NCBI GenBank assembly: GCA_016218815.1
Contig: JACRCX010000125.1
Coordinates: 1 to 64,000, forward strand
Reading direction: 5' to 3'
Source: Deltaproteobacteria bacterium
Lineage (GTDB): Bacteria > Myxococcota_A > Polyangia > DRWM01 > JAAZOP01
DNA length: 64,000 nt
This document shows positions 43,681 to 52,578 of this stretch, one piece after another (position 1 is the first letter of the stretch; every line of letters starts with the position of its first letter). The notes under the pieces were generated by a model that had not been told where the DNA came from, did no database searches, and saw only the letters and a program-made list of their open reading frames with translations. Position numbers and translations under genes: made by a program.

Positions 43681-46600
43681 GGCGCCGGCGGCTGTCGCCG
43701 GCCGGTCGGAGGCCGACGGCGTCGGCCCGCCGTCCGGACCGCAGTCCACCGGCGCGCCGGCCGCCGCCGCTTCCCGCGCGATCCCCACCCGCGTCGTCTA
43801 CGCGCTGCTGGCCCTGATCTGCATCGGCAGCACGCTGGCGGTGCAGCTCCTGGCCCGCGACCGCCTCGCCGCCAACGTCGCCACCGCCACGCTCGCCCTC
43901 CAGGCCGCGCTCGGCTTCGCCCTCGCCTTCCTCCACCGCCCCTCGCCCCGGCCCGCGCGCCGCGCGTTGCAGCTCGGCCTGCTGGTCGCCATCGGCATGC
44001 TCACCGCCGGCGTCGGCTGGTTCTTCGGCCCCAACTCCGGCCTCTCCGCCATGCTCACCCTGCTCATCGTCCTCACCGGCGTGTTGTACGGCGCGGAGGG
44101 CGTGCGCTTCCCCTACGCCGAGGCGTGGGCGGCGTACGGGGCGACGGCGCTGAGCCAGGCCGCGCTCACGTCGCTGGTGCTCGCCGGAGTCGTCCCCGAC
44201 CGCTCGCTCATCCCGCTCGTCGTCGCGGGCCACCCGCCGTGGCACCACGTCGCGGCGCACGCCGCCCTCCAGATCGTGTATCTTGCCGCCTTCCTCGCCG
44301 GCCGCGCCTTTCAGCACCGCTACCGCGTGCTGGCGCACCAGGTCGCCGAGGCGTTGCGCGCGGCGGCCCGTCGCACGGCGCTGGTCGACGAGGCGCGCTC
44401 GGAGTACCGCCGCGCCCTGGCCGTGGGTCGTCACGGCATCTTCTCCGGACACACCGTCGGCGACTACCGTCTGGGCGAGGTGCTCGGACGCGGCGGCATG
44501 GGCGAGGTCTACGACGCCGTGCGCACGGACGACGGAACCGCCGCCGCCGTCAAGCTGCTGCGCGGCGACCGCCTCGGGGATCGCGACGCGGTCGAGCGGT
44601 TCCTTCACGAGACGGAGGTCGTCGCCCGCGTGCGGAGCCCGCACGTCGCCCGCGTCCTGGGCGCGGGCGGACGCGGCGAGCCGATCCCGTACATCGCCAT
44701 GGAGCGGCTGGAGGGACGCGACCTGGCGGCGCTGCTGCACGAGCGCCGCGGGCCGCTCGACCCGGACGAGACCCGCCGGCTCGCCCGAGACGTCGCCGCC
44801 GCGCTCGACGCCGTCCACGCCTCGGGCGTCGTCCACCTGGACGTCGGCCCACGCAACATCCTCCGCGTCGAAGGTCCCGACGGAGCGCCGGTGTGGAAGC
44901 TGCTGGACTTCGGCCTCGCGCAGCTCGAGCTGGCCCGAGCGCCCGGCGCGCGAGCGGCCGGGACGCTGCGCTACATCGCGCCCGAACGGCTCGGCGGGGC
45001 GTACGCCGGCGCCCGGGCCGACGTTTACGGCATGGCCGCCTCGCTCTACGCCGCGGTGACCGGCCGGGAGCCGTACGAGGACGTCGCGCCCGAGGCACTG
45101 CCGCGGCTGGTGCCCGAAACGCTGCCTGCACGACCGTCGGAAGCGTCGCCCGCGGCGGAGGCGGTGGAGGCGGTGTTGCGAATCGGCCTGGTGCGGGCGC
45201 CGGACGCACGCTGGGCGTCCGCGATCGAGCTGCGCGACGCGTTTCTCGCCGCGCTCGACGGGAAGCTCGCTCCGGACGTGCTCGCCCGCGCCAGCCGACT
45301 TCCGGAGTGGGGCGCGACGGCGCGGAAGTCGCTGTCGCCGCCGGGGGCCTCGCCGGCGGCCGGGCGAGCCGAGCCGGGGGAGACGGTCGTCGAGCGACGG
45401 CGCGGGGCGGCGACGGCCCCGACCGCGCCGGGAGCCCCGGCCGCGCCCGCGCCGGTCCGCCCGGGGCCCGCGATTCCCGACTCGCGACCGGCGACGCGCC
45501 GCCCGGCCGGGTCCGGCGCGCCGCACGACGAGAGCAACTCGGCGACGGCGTGGCAGGCCGCGTATCGCGAGAAGATGCGCGGCTTCGTCGCGGCGGTCGT
45601 CCTGTTCTGCGCCGGCGGTGCGGTGCTGCTGGGCTGGATCGGCCGCGAGCGCGGCCCGATGCTCGTCGCCGTGGCGTGCCTGGCGGGCGCCGCCGGGGCC
45701 GCGCTGCTGCACGAGCGGCTGGTGCGAAGAAGAAGGACCGAGTCGATCTACTGGCCGTGGGCGGTCGCGGGCTGCCTGTCCGTCGGTCCGGCGTACTCCT
45801 TCGGCCTGCACTCGGGCTTCGCCGCCGTCCTGGCGCTCGGCCTGTTCGCGGGCGGCATGTTCCGCGCCGCGAAGAGCACGTCGTGGCTCGACCGCCGCAG
45901 CCTGGTGCTCGCGGCCCTGATCGCGGCGCACACCGCGCTCTTCGTGCTCTTGATGACGGGCGCGGTCGGCGACGACGGCAACGTCCCGATCCGGCGCGCC
46001 GGCGTGCCGTTGTCGGAGCCGATCGTCGACCACCTGCTCCTGATGGGGATCTACTTCGCGTCGTTCGTCGCCGGCAGCGTGGTCGATCGCGCGTACCAGA
46101 CCCTGACCGACCGCGGGCGCAGCGCGGCGCTGGAGGCGGCGCGCAAGGAGGCGCTGCTGGCGACGGCGCGGGCCGAGCTGGATCGGGCGCTGGGCGACGA
46201 CGAGGGCGGGATGTTCACGGGGCTGGTCGTCGGCGGCTACCGCGTCGGCCGGCTTCTCGGCCGCGGCGGGATGGGTGAGGTCTACGAGGCGCGGCGGGTC
46301 GGGGACGACGCGCGGGTCGCGTTCAAGGTGGTGCGCGGGGACCGCGTGGGCGACCCGGTGTTCCTGGAGCTGTTCCACAAGGAGGCGCGGGCGCTGCGGC
46401 GCATCGAGAGCCCGTACGTGGCGCGCGTGCTCGAGGTGGGCGGAGACGAGGAGGAGGTCCCGTTCATCGCGATGGAGTACATCGCGGGGCGTTCGCTGGC
46501 GCGGGTGCTGCGGGAGCGCGAGCGGCTGGAGCCGGCGGAGGCGCGGGAGATGATCCGGGACGTGACGCGCGGCCTGAGCGACGTGCACCACGCCGGCGTC

Positions 46601-47110
46601 GTGCATCGGGACATCAAGCCGCAGAACGTGATCCGCACCGACGTCGAGGGCGGGCCGCGGTGGAAGCTGGTCGACTTCGGCGGCGCGCGCTTCCTGGACG
46701 CGGGGTCCGCCGTGACGACGCGCCTGATCGTGGGGACCGCGGCGTACATGTCGCCCGAGCACGCGGCGGGGGAGGCGGTCGACGCCCGCTCCGACCTGTA
46801 CAGCCTGTGCCTGGTCCTGTACCGCGCGCTGGTCGGCCGGCCGGCGTTCACGGTCCACGACCCGGAACAGGTCGTCCGGCGCGTCGCGGCGGAGGGGCCG
46901 CCGGACCCGCGCGCCTACGCCGAGCTGAGCCGCCCGCTGGCCCTCGCCCTGCGCCTGGGCCTGGCCGCCCGCCCCGACGACCGCCCCGCCTCGGCGCTGG
47001 CGCTGGCCGCCCTGTTCGACCAGGCGTTCGACGGGAAACTCGACCCGACCTGGAGGAAGCGGGCCGGCGAGCTGCTGCGCAGGGAGCCGTGGGGGGCGGC
47101 GCGACGGTGA
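43664..47110 (+). CDS. Double receptor Ser/Thr kinase: two membrane modules, two kinase domains
   Basis: The 1148-residue protein starts at GTG 43664 inside the end of the activator gene. Order: membrane block 1 (about 42-220, five to six helices), kinase 1 (268-535), Pro/Ala linker, membrane block 2 (about 640-810), kinase 2 (858-1130). Kinase 1 has GRGGMG, K297 and DFG (415), but its catalytic loop reads HLDVGPRN (391-398), lacking the HRD arginine and the usual lysine. Kinase 2 is canonical: K888, HRDIKPQN (981-988), DFG 1004 and SPE. Each membrane block precedes its kinase with a similar coiled linker, so this is an internal duplication. It may phosphorylate the FHA partner. Confidence 0.88.
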   Translation: MARTAEAPAAVAGRSEADGVGPPSGPQSTGAPAAAASRAIPTRVVYALLALICIGSTLAVQLLARDRLAANVATATLALQAALGFALAFLHRPSPRPARRALQLGLLVAIGMLTAGVGWFFGPNSGLSAMLTLLIVLTGVLYGAEGVRFPYAEAWAAYGATALSQAALTSLVLAGVVPDRSLIPLVVAGHPPWHHVAAHAALQIVYLAAFLAGRAFQHRYRVLAHQVAEALRAAARRTALVDEARSEYRRALAVGRHGIFSGHTVGDYRLGEVLGRGGMGEVYDAVRTDDGTAAAVKLLRGDRLGDRDAVERFLHETEVVARVRSPHVARVLGAGGRGEPIPYIAMERLEGRDLAALLHERRGPLDPDETRRLARDVAAALDAVHASGVVHLDVGPRNILRVEGPDGAPVWKLLDFGLAQLELARAPGARAAGTLRYIAPERLGGAYAGARADVYGMAASLYAAVTGREPYEDVAPEALPRLVPETLPARPSEASPAAEAVEAVLRIGLVRAPDARWASAIELRDAFLAALDGKLAPDVLARASRLPEWGATARKSLSPPGASPAAGRAEPGETVVERRRGAATAPTAPGAPAAPAPVRPGPAIPDSRPATRRPAGSGAPHDESNSATAWQAAYREKMRGFVAAVVLFCAGGAVLLGWIGRERGPMLVAVACLAGAAGAALLHERLVRRRRTESIYWPWAVAGCLSVGPAYSFGLHSGFAAVLALGLFAGGMFRAAKSTSWLDRRSLVLAALIAAHTALFVLLMTGAVGDDGNVPIRRAGVPLSEPIVDHLLLMGIYFASFVAGSVVDRAYQTLTDRGRSAALEAARKEALLATARAELDRALGDDEGGMFTGLVVGGYRVGRLLGRGGMGEVYEARRVGDDARVAFKVVRGDRVGDPVFLELFHKEARALRRIESPYVARVLEVGGDEEEVPFIAMEYIAGRSLARVLRERERLEPAEAREMIRDVTRGLSDVHHAGVVHRDIKPQNVIRTDVEGGPRWKLVDFGGARFLDAGSAVTTRLIVGTAAYMSPEHAAGEAVDARSDLYSLCLVLYRALVGRPAFTVHDPEQVVRRVAAEGPPDPRAYAELSRPLALALRLGLAARPDDRPASALALAALFDQAFDGKLDPTWRKRAGELLRREPWGAARR

Positions 47111-47195
47111 CGGGCTGCTCGGACCGAAACCAAGCGCCCTTCATGGAACCTCGGCGGTCTCCACCCAGTGCTCCCGCAGACTTCACAGGCGATGG

Positions 47196-48098
47196 TCACT
47201 CATCGGCGAGCACGCCGGTCCCCGGTCCCGGGGGCCCGAAGCGCTCGCCGTTCCACTGGTGCTCGGTGCGGACGTCCTCGCACACCCCTTCGCGGCAATC
47301 GCCGTACTCGGTGCCCTCCACCAGTGCGCAGTCGGCGCCCTCCGCGACGATCTCGAACGTGCCGTCCGCATCGAGGTCCTCGAAGTTGAACGCGCGCCGG
47401 TTGCGGAACCCGCCCTCGTTGCAGGACGCGGATACCTCGGCCCCCGCGAACAGCAGGCGCAGGCCGTCCTCGGTCACCTCGCGCAGCTCGAAGTAGCCCT
47501 CGGCCCACAGCCCGGTGCCGGGGTGGACGGCGCCCGTGACCTTGACCACCGTGCGTTGCGGCTCCGACGCGAAGAGCGGGACGGTCTCCAGCGGCGCGGC
47601 GTCCAACTCCTCCATCGAGCGGATGCCCCAGTCCTGGCCGCCCGTCTCCAAGTCCACCAGCTCGGCCGCGTCGGCGTGGATGCGGTACAGGAAGATGTAG
47701 CCGCGGACGATGCCGGAGAAGCCGATCGCCACCACGGCGCCCTCGTCGCCCGAAGGGAAGCGCACGGCGACGTGCTCGGCGCCGTCGTACGAGAAGCCGG
47801 CTTCCAGTCCGCTCGCGAGCAGTGCGGCGTAGGAGCAGCGCACGGCGACCTCGGCGTCGCGGACTCCGGCGGATGAGGGGAACCCGGCGCAGATCTCATC
47901 GAACGCCGCGGACTCGGTCGTGCCCGCCTGCAGCGCCGCCGGTCGATCATCGACGACCGGCTCCGCCGTGCCGGGAGTCGGCGCCGCGGGCGCACCCGTC
48001 CCCGTCGCCGTACGGCAGCCGGCGCCGCTCCAGGCCGCGGCGGCCATGGCGAGCACGCCGGCGCCCGCGACCGCCGCGCACGACGCGGCAGTGATCAT
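47196..48098 (-). CDS. Lipoprotein, unknown function
   Basis: ATG 48098 has AGAGGGGG upstream. The 300-residue protein has a signal peptide with lipobox SGAGC and an Ala/Pro-rich spacer. The globular domain has regular beta-type phrases (AEHVAVRFPSGDEGAVVAIGFSG, RTVVKVTGAVHPG, LWAEGYFELREV) and a DLDADGTFEIV motif that looks like a single Ca2+-binding FG-GAP/EF-like loop. Six cysteines probably form disulfides. It is convergent with the double kinase gene. No enzyme motif seen. Confidence 0.7.
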   Translation of the reverse strand: MITAASCAAVAGAGVLAMAAAAWSGAGCRTATGTGAPAAPTPGTAEPVVDDRPAALQAGTTESAAFDEICAGFPSSAGVRDAEVAVRCSYAALLASGLEAGFSYDGAEHVAVRFPSGDEGAVVAIGFSGIVRGYIFLYRIHADAAELVDLETGGQDWGIRSMEELDAAPLETVPLFASEPQRTVVKVTGAVHPGTGLWAEGYFELREVTEDGLRLLFAGAEVSASCNEGGFRNRRAFNFEDLDADGTFEIVAEGADCALVEGTEYGDCREGVCEDVRTEHQWNGERFGPPGPGTGVLADE

Positions 48099-48478
48099 CC
48101 GTGACCCCCTCTCGCATACCGCTCGGCTCGTCATCCTCGCACCTTCCATTCCCGCGCCCGAGACTCCCGCGACTCCCGGCCCGGGTCAACTTCCCCGCGC
48201 CGGAAGGAGGGACGTCGGCGCGGGCCAGGGACGTGTGGACGACAAGCGCGCCGGGAGTGGGACCCCATCAGCCGGCGCACCAGACGACCGCGGACGGTGG
48301 AGCCGCCGAAGGCGGCGTGCTGACCGAGTTGGCCGACGACGTCGATGCCGCGGGCCACCGTAACCCGTCGCCCGCGCAAACGCTGCGCCTGCGCATCGAG
48401 CTGCGCTGAGCCGCCGCGGCGGAGCGGCGGGGCGGCGGAGGCCGTCCGGCGCGTCGCCGCGGATTGACCCCCGCATCC
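48099..48478. other. Spacer of 380 bases
   Basis: I find no frame with both a start signal and protein-like sequence. It presumably carries the promoter of the lipoprotein gene at 48098. A plus-strand frame ending at 48409 has coding-like composition but resembles nothing I recognise. Confidence 0.4.
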
Positions 48479-49318
48479 TCAGTTCGGGGCGTCGGGCTGG
48501 CGTGGGTCCAGCGGATCGAGCACCACGAAGGGCGACGGCGCGCGGCGCGCGGCAATCCGGAGCCGGAGCTCCTCGCGGGCACGGTCGGGCATCCTGTCGA
48601 ATAGCGGCCGGAGTGATCGATGCAAAGCGGCGCGCGCGCAAGTGAACGGCTCCAACGGCAGCGAGTTCGCCGCGGCGACTCGCGAGACGATGCGCGAGAC
48701 CTGCGCCTCCAGCGATTCCACCAACAGGAGGTTGGGGACGGAGTCCGCGTACCAGATGGCGTCGGCATCCTCGTCGTCCGCGGCGACGGCCGGCATCTCG
48801 ACTCGCGCGATCTTGGCGCTGATGAGGCATGCAGCGGCGCCGGCTTCCCCGAGCGGCTCGGGACGCGTCGCGGGCGGAGCCTTGCGGGGACCCCGCACGA
48901 CGACAAGTACGGCCTCCAGGTAGCGCCACGCCTCCCTCGAGATGTGGACCGGTTCCGGCGCGGGCGACCCATCGTCCTCGAACTCCTCAGGCGATATACC
49001 CGCCTTGGTCGCCATTTGCGTGAGCTGCGCCATCGCGGAGAGCAGCGCATCCTCAGTTTCCTGCAGGGCGCTCGACATCGAGTCCGGATCCTCGCCCCGC
49101 AGGATGTGCCCCTCCCGCAGGCGCGCGGAGTAGGCATGAACCGTGCAGTCCGCGGTCACGGCGCACCGGTCGCAGCGCGAGTCGCACCAGTTGAACGGCG
49201 AGCCGAACTCCACCGCCGGCTCCGCCGCCCGCACGAGGCTGCCGGCGACCGCTTTCGGCGTCTTCCCGGCCGGACCTCGCCCGCTCGGTGCCGCCTTCGC
49301 CATCCTCTTCGCTGTCAT
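48479..49318 (-). CDS. Conserved protein with four-Cys cluster, unknown function
   Basis: ATG 49318 follows GGAAGGGAG. The 279-residue protein has a basic, disordered N terminus (1-35) and then FNWCDSRCDRCAVTADCTVHAY with cysteines at 45, 49, 52 and 58. This compact cluster could hold zinc or an iron-sulfur centre. The rest is mainly helical (residues 65-270), with an acidic segment near 195. The FNWCD..C..C cluster recurs in hypothetical proteins of related bacteria as far as I recall. No signal peptide; cytosolic. Function unknown. Confidence 0.75.
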   Translation of the reverse strand: MTAKRMAKAAPSGRGPAGKTPKAVAGSLVRAAEPAVEFGSPFNWCDSRCDRCAVTADCTVHAYSARLREGHILRGEDPDSMSSALQETEDALLSAMAQLTQMATKAGISPEEFEDDGSPAPEPVHISREAWRYLEAVLVVVRGPRKAPPATRPEPLGEAGAAACLISAKIARVEMPAVAADDEDADAIWYADSVPNLLLVESLEAQVSRIVSRVAAANSLPLEPFTCARAALHRSLRPLFDRMPDRAREELRLRIAARRAPSPFVVLDPLDPRQPDAPN

Positions 49319-49447
49319 GTTCGCTCCCTTCCCCCCGCCTTCCGCCCTGCCACGGCGGCCGGACTCCATCGCGCCGGCGCGCCGTTCCGTTGCGTGACCC
49401 TGAGCGACCGGAACTCATCCGCTCGACCACGACCACGCTGCTCCCCC

Positions 49448-49522
49448 TTGGCGCCCTTTGCGTCCTTGGCGTGCTTGGCGCGAACCTCCCCCTCCGTGTC
49501 CTTCGCTCCCTTGGCGCCCTTT
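49448..49522. repeat. CTTGGCGCCCTTTGCGTC repeat
   Basis: CTTGGCG/CTTTGCGTC/CTTCGCTCC units repeat about six times in the spacer between the IgGFc-like gene end and the four-Cys protein gene. The same units, complementary, are found in frame in lpxC at 59512-59553. Confidence 0.65.
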
Positions 49523-49524
49523 CT

Positions 49525-51159
49525 TCACAAGATGATCGGCGGCTCCGCGATGCGCAGGAGGTTCAACCCGCCCGGGTACTGGTAGCTCGTGGCGAAGCCG
49601 TAGCCCATCACCTGCAGGCCGACCGGCTCGTCGGCCTCCAGCACGTGGGCGCCGCCGAAGTAGCGCTCGAGCGGCACGCGCACGACGCCGAAACCGTCGC
49701 CGATCGGGAGCGGAGCCTCGCGCGGGACGTTGCCGTCCAGCAGCACCGTGGCGAAGTCGGGGAGCACGATGTCCGCGAAGCTGAAGTCGTAGTCGTCCGG
49801 CGCCAGGAACACGTACTTCTTGCGGTACTGCTCCACCGCCTGCACGTTGCTCTGCGCCGGGTCGCCGCGGGAGTCGGTGAAGTGCCCCGGATCCGCCATG
49901 CAGCTCCCGAGCTGGAAGCTCGTCACGCCGAACTCGTGGTCCGGGCTCGAAACCTCGAAGTCCACGCGCACGACGCCGAGGTCCGCCACCTGGCCGGCAT
50001 CGAGCGTGGCGGGCGCGCCGTCCGGGACGCCGGCGGGATACTCGAGCGTGGTACCGTCGACGTTGCCGTAGAGGCGCACGACGTGGCCGATCGGCACGCC
50101 GCGGGGATTGGTCGGCACGGTGACCACGTAGCGCCGGCCGAGCGTCTCGGCGGGGAAGACCGACTCCTCGAGGTGGTCGCAGGCGCCGCAGGAGTCGGGC
50201 ATGTAGATGCAGGGTGCGCCGGAGAGCACGAGGATCGGGCGGTCGGCGTTGAGGACCGTGCCGGAGAGATCGGTGGTGTTCGTGCCGACGATGACGACGA
50301 CCTCCCCGCGACCGAGCGCGAACTCGAAGACGTCGCCGGGCCCCGCGGCGGGAATGTCGGCGCCGCCGGTCACGGCGCCGCCGCGGCCGAGCTGCGCCCG
50401 CACCGTCGTGCCGTCCGCGGTCCCCGTCACGGCGAAGTAGCCCGGTTGGTGGACGTCCTCCGTGTCCTGGCCCGCCGGCGCCATGATGCGGTAGTTGCCG
50501 GTGGCCGACGTGGCCGGCAAGAGCAGCGAGGCGTCGTTGGTGTACGAATGGCAGCCGAAGAGGCAGCCGCGGCACGGTTCCCAGTCCTTCCCCTCGGGAC
50601 CGCCCTCCGGGCCGTACTCCAGCGGATTGAACTGGAACACCGTCACCGGCACGCTGCTCGTCAGGTGATAGGCCCCGTCCGGCACGCGCGTGCTGGCGAA
50701 GTCGGGCGTGGGGACCATGTCGGTGTCGCACATCCCGGTCCAGTGCTTCAGCTCATCGACCCACGGCAGGAAGAACTTGGTCAGGCCCATCGCGGGCACT
50801 TCTCCCTCCGCCGCGACCTCGCCCCCGCGCTCGATCGTCACCGCCGCGGGCACGGCGCCAGCGTTGGAAACGACCACGGCGTAGTCGAAGTGCTTGCCGA
50901 CGACGTTCGGCAGCACCGTCGGCCAGAAGTCGCAACCGACGTACATGTGCGCCTCGGCCGCCTCGGCGCACGACACCGGGTCGTCGAGCACCAGTGCGTC
51001 GGCCTCGCCGACCTCGTAATCCGGGTACCGATCGGGGAGCTCGTCGGCGGCGGTGTCGGTCCGGCCGTCGCCGGCGTCGGTCGCGACCAAGTCGTCGGCG
51101 GGCGAGCAGGCCAGGACGGAGAGGACCGCGCAGCAGACGGCGACCGTTCGTACGAGCAT
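49525..51159 (-). CDS. IgGFc-binding-like lipoprotein
   Basis: ATG 51159 follows a full AAGGAGGT site. The 544-residue protein has lipobox VLAC and an acidic linker. From about residue 55 to the end the pattern of IgGFc-binding N-terminal domain proteins is visible: GCDFWPTVLPNVVGKHFDYAVVVSNAG, FQFNPLEYG, NDASLLLPATSATGNYRIMA, FEFALGRGEVVVIVG, DLSGTVLNADRPILVLSG and DHLEESVFPAETLGRRYVVT. In bacteria these are surface proteins of unclear ligand. Cysteines are conserved in a CRGCLFGC cluster. The neighbouring gene upstream encodes a Cys-rich lipoprotein. Confidence 0.85.
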   Translation of the reverse strand: MLVRTVAVCCAVLSVLACSPADDLVATDAGDGRTDTAADELPDRYPDYEVGEADALVLDDPVSCAEAAEAHMYVGCDFWPTVLPNVVGKHFDYAVVVSNAGAVPAAVTIERGGEVAAEGEVPAMGLTKFFLPWVDELKHWTGMCDTDMVPTPDFASTRVPDGAYHLTSSVPVTVFQFNPLEYGPEGGPEGKDWEPCRGCLFGCHSYTNDASLLLPATSATGNYRIMAPAGQDTEDVHQPGYFAVTGTADGTTVRAQLGRGGAVTGGADIPAAGPGDVFEFALGRGEVVVIVGTNTTDLSGTVLNADRPILVLSGAPCIYMPDSCGACDHLEESVFPAETLGRRYVVTVPTNPRGVPIGHVVRLYGNVDGTTLEYPAGVPDGAPATLDAGQVADLGVVRVDFEVSSPDHEFGVTSFQLGSCMADPGHFTDSRGDPAQSNVQAVEQYRKKYVFLAPDDYDFSFADIVLPDFATVLLDGNVPREAPLPIGDGFGVVRVPLERYFGGAHVLEADEPVGLQVMGYGFATSYQYPGGLNLLRIAEPPIIL

Positions 51160-51254
51160 GTCGAACCTCCTTGGCCCCGCGCGTGCATCGGGCGGCACGC
51201 ACAAGACTGGCGCGTGGGAGGGTCGGAACGCAAGTCCGCGGTGCGACGGGGGAG

Positions 51255-52289
51255 CTACAGGCAGATGCCGTCGACGCAGGAGAGGCCGGCGGAGCAGTTG
51301 GTCTGGCGGTGGCACTGGTTGGCGATCTCGTTCTCGGTGCGGCAGAAGCTGTCCCAGCAGCGGAGGAACGGATCGCTGCCGGTGCAGTTGACGTCCGCGG
51401 CGCACGGCATGCGGCAGACGCCATCGACGCAGGAGAGGCCGCCGCTGCAATCGGAGGCGGTGCAGGAGGCGACCCGGTCGACCTGGGGCAGGCACATCGT
51501 GCTCTGGCAGGTCTCGAAGGTGCCGCACTCGGAGGTGTCGGCGCAGGCCTGGATGCAGTAGCCGTTGACGCACAGGCCGCCCGCGCAGTCGCTGGAGTAG
51601 GTGCACAGGCCGCCGCCATCGGGATCGTCGAGGCAGACGCCGGCGTCGCAGATCTGGCCGCCGGGGCAGGAGGCGCCGGCGGAGCAGTCGACGCGGCACA
51701 GGGAGTTGACGCAGACGGCGCCGGCGGGGCACTGGTAGTCGTAGGTGCACAACGCGGCCGGGTCGCGGCAGACGGTGGCCTCGCAGAGCCAGTCGGTGCC
51801 GCCGGGACCGACGCCCTCGCACTCGGTGTCGTTGGCGCAGCCGCACGTGCCGTCCGGGCAGGGGCCGCGGTCGGGCGCGCAGATGCCGCGGTCGTCGCAC
51901 ACGAACGACTCTCCGTACCCGGCGCAGTCGTCGTCGGTGGTGCACAGCCCGGTGTGGACGCACGTCTCGGACGCCAGGTCGCAGTAGCCGACGTCGCAAT
52001 CCGCGTCCTCGGTGCAGGTCACCGTCTCCTCGGGGATGCAGGTCCCCCAGGTGTCGCAGACGTAGCCGTCGGCACACGGCGTGTAGAAGCAGTTGCCGGT
52101 CGGCGTGCAGTTGCCGTCGACGCACGCCTCGCCCGGGTCGCAGTCCGCGTGCGACCGGCAGCCGCAGTAGGCGCCGATGCAGACGGCCGAGCCTCCGTTG
52201 CCGTGTTCATCGATCCAGATCGGGCAACCGGAGCCGGCCAGGGCGAGCATGCCCAGGGTCACGAACAAGGCAGGCAGGGAGCGTCGCAT
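51255..52289 (-). CDS. Cys-rich repeat lipoprotein
   Basis: A GGAGGAGGTGA site precedes ATG 52289. The 344-residue protein has lipobox AGSGC and about fifteen short disulfide modules of the type C...SDC..G..C..G.C (for example SCVDGVCRMPC and GGLCVNGYCIQAC). The domain resembles the Dickkopf/EB-like Cys-rich stretches found in myxobacterial surface lipoproteins. Likely an extracellular structural or binding protein. The IgGFc-binding-like gene lies 95 bp downstream in the same direction. Confidence 0.85.
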   Translation of the reverse strand: MRRSLPALFVTLGMLALAGSGCPIWIDEHGNGGSAVCIGAYCGCRSHADCDPGEACVDGNCTPTGNCFYTPCADGYVCDTWGTCIPEETVTCTEDADCDVGYCDLASETCVHTGLCTTDDDCAGYGESFVCDDRGICAPDRGPCPDGTCGCANDTECEGVGPGGTDWLCEATVCRDPAALCTYDYQCPAGAVCVNSLCRVDCSAGASCPGGQICDAGVCLDDPDGGGLCTYSSDCAGGLCVNGYCIQACADTSECGTFETCQSTMCLPQVDRVASCTASDCSGGLSCVDGVCRMPCAADVNCTGSDPFLRCWDSFCRTENEIANQCHRQTNCSAGLSCVDGICL

Positions 52290-52351
52290 CGGTCACCTCC
52301 TCCCGGAGCGTTGGTGCTGGGGCTCCGGTCGAACGGTCCAGCATCGGACCG

Positions 52352-52380
52352 ATTATGCACCGCGTATGCCATGTTGTCGA
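52352..52380 (-). promoter_or_regulatory. Promoter for the Cys-rich lipoprotein at 52289
   Basis: On the minus strand, TCGACA (52380-52375), a 17-bp spacer and CATAAT (52357-52352) lie about 60 bp before the start. Confidence 0.45.
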
Positions 52381-52578
52381 GCCGAGGATCACAGACGAAT
52401 CCGGCGGATCAGGGGGTCGCGGCGGGTAGGGTGTGAACGAGCAGTCACAGGCGGCTGTGAACCCATGTCCGTGAAAGGAGCGGGGTCTGGATCATGCCGG
52501 CGGGCGCGTGTTAGCATCCCGGGTTGCCGACGGAACGGCGAACCCCCAGGGGCCCGGGTCGGCGCGAGGTTCGTCCTT

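Noticed and set aside
48131..48409. Small frames on both strands in the 380-bp spacer
   Set aside because: No RBS, no recognisable family, and both strands are open simply from GC content.
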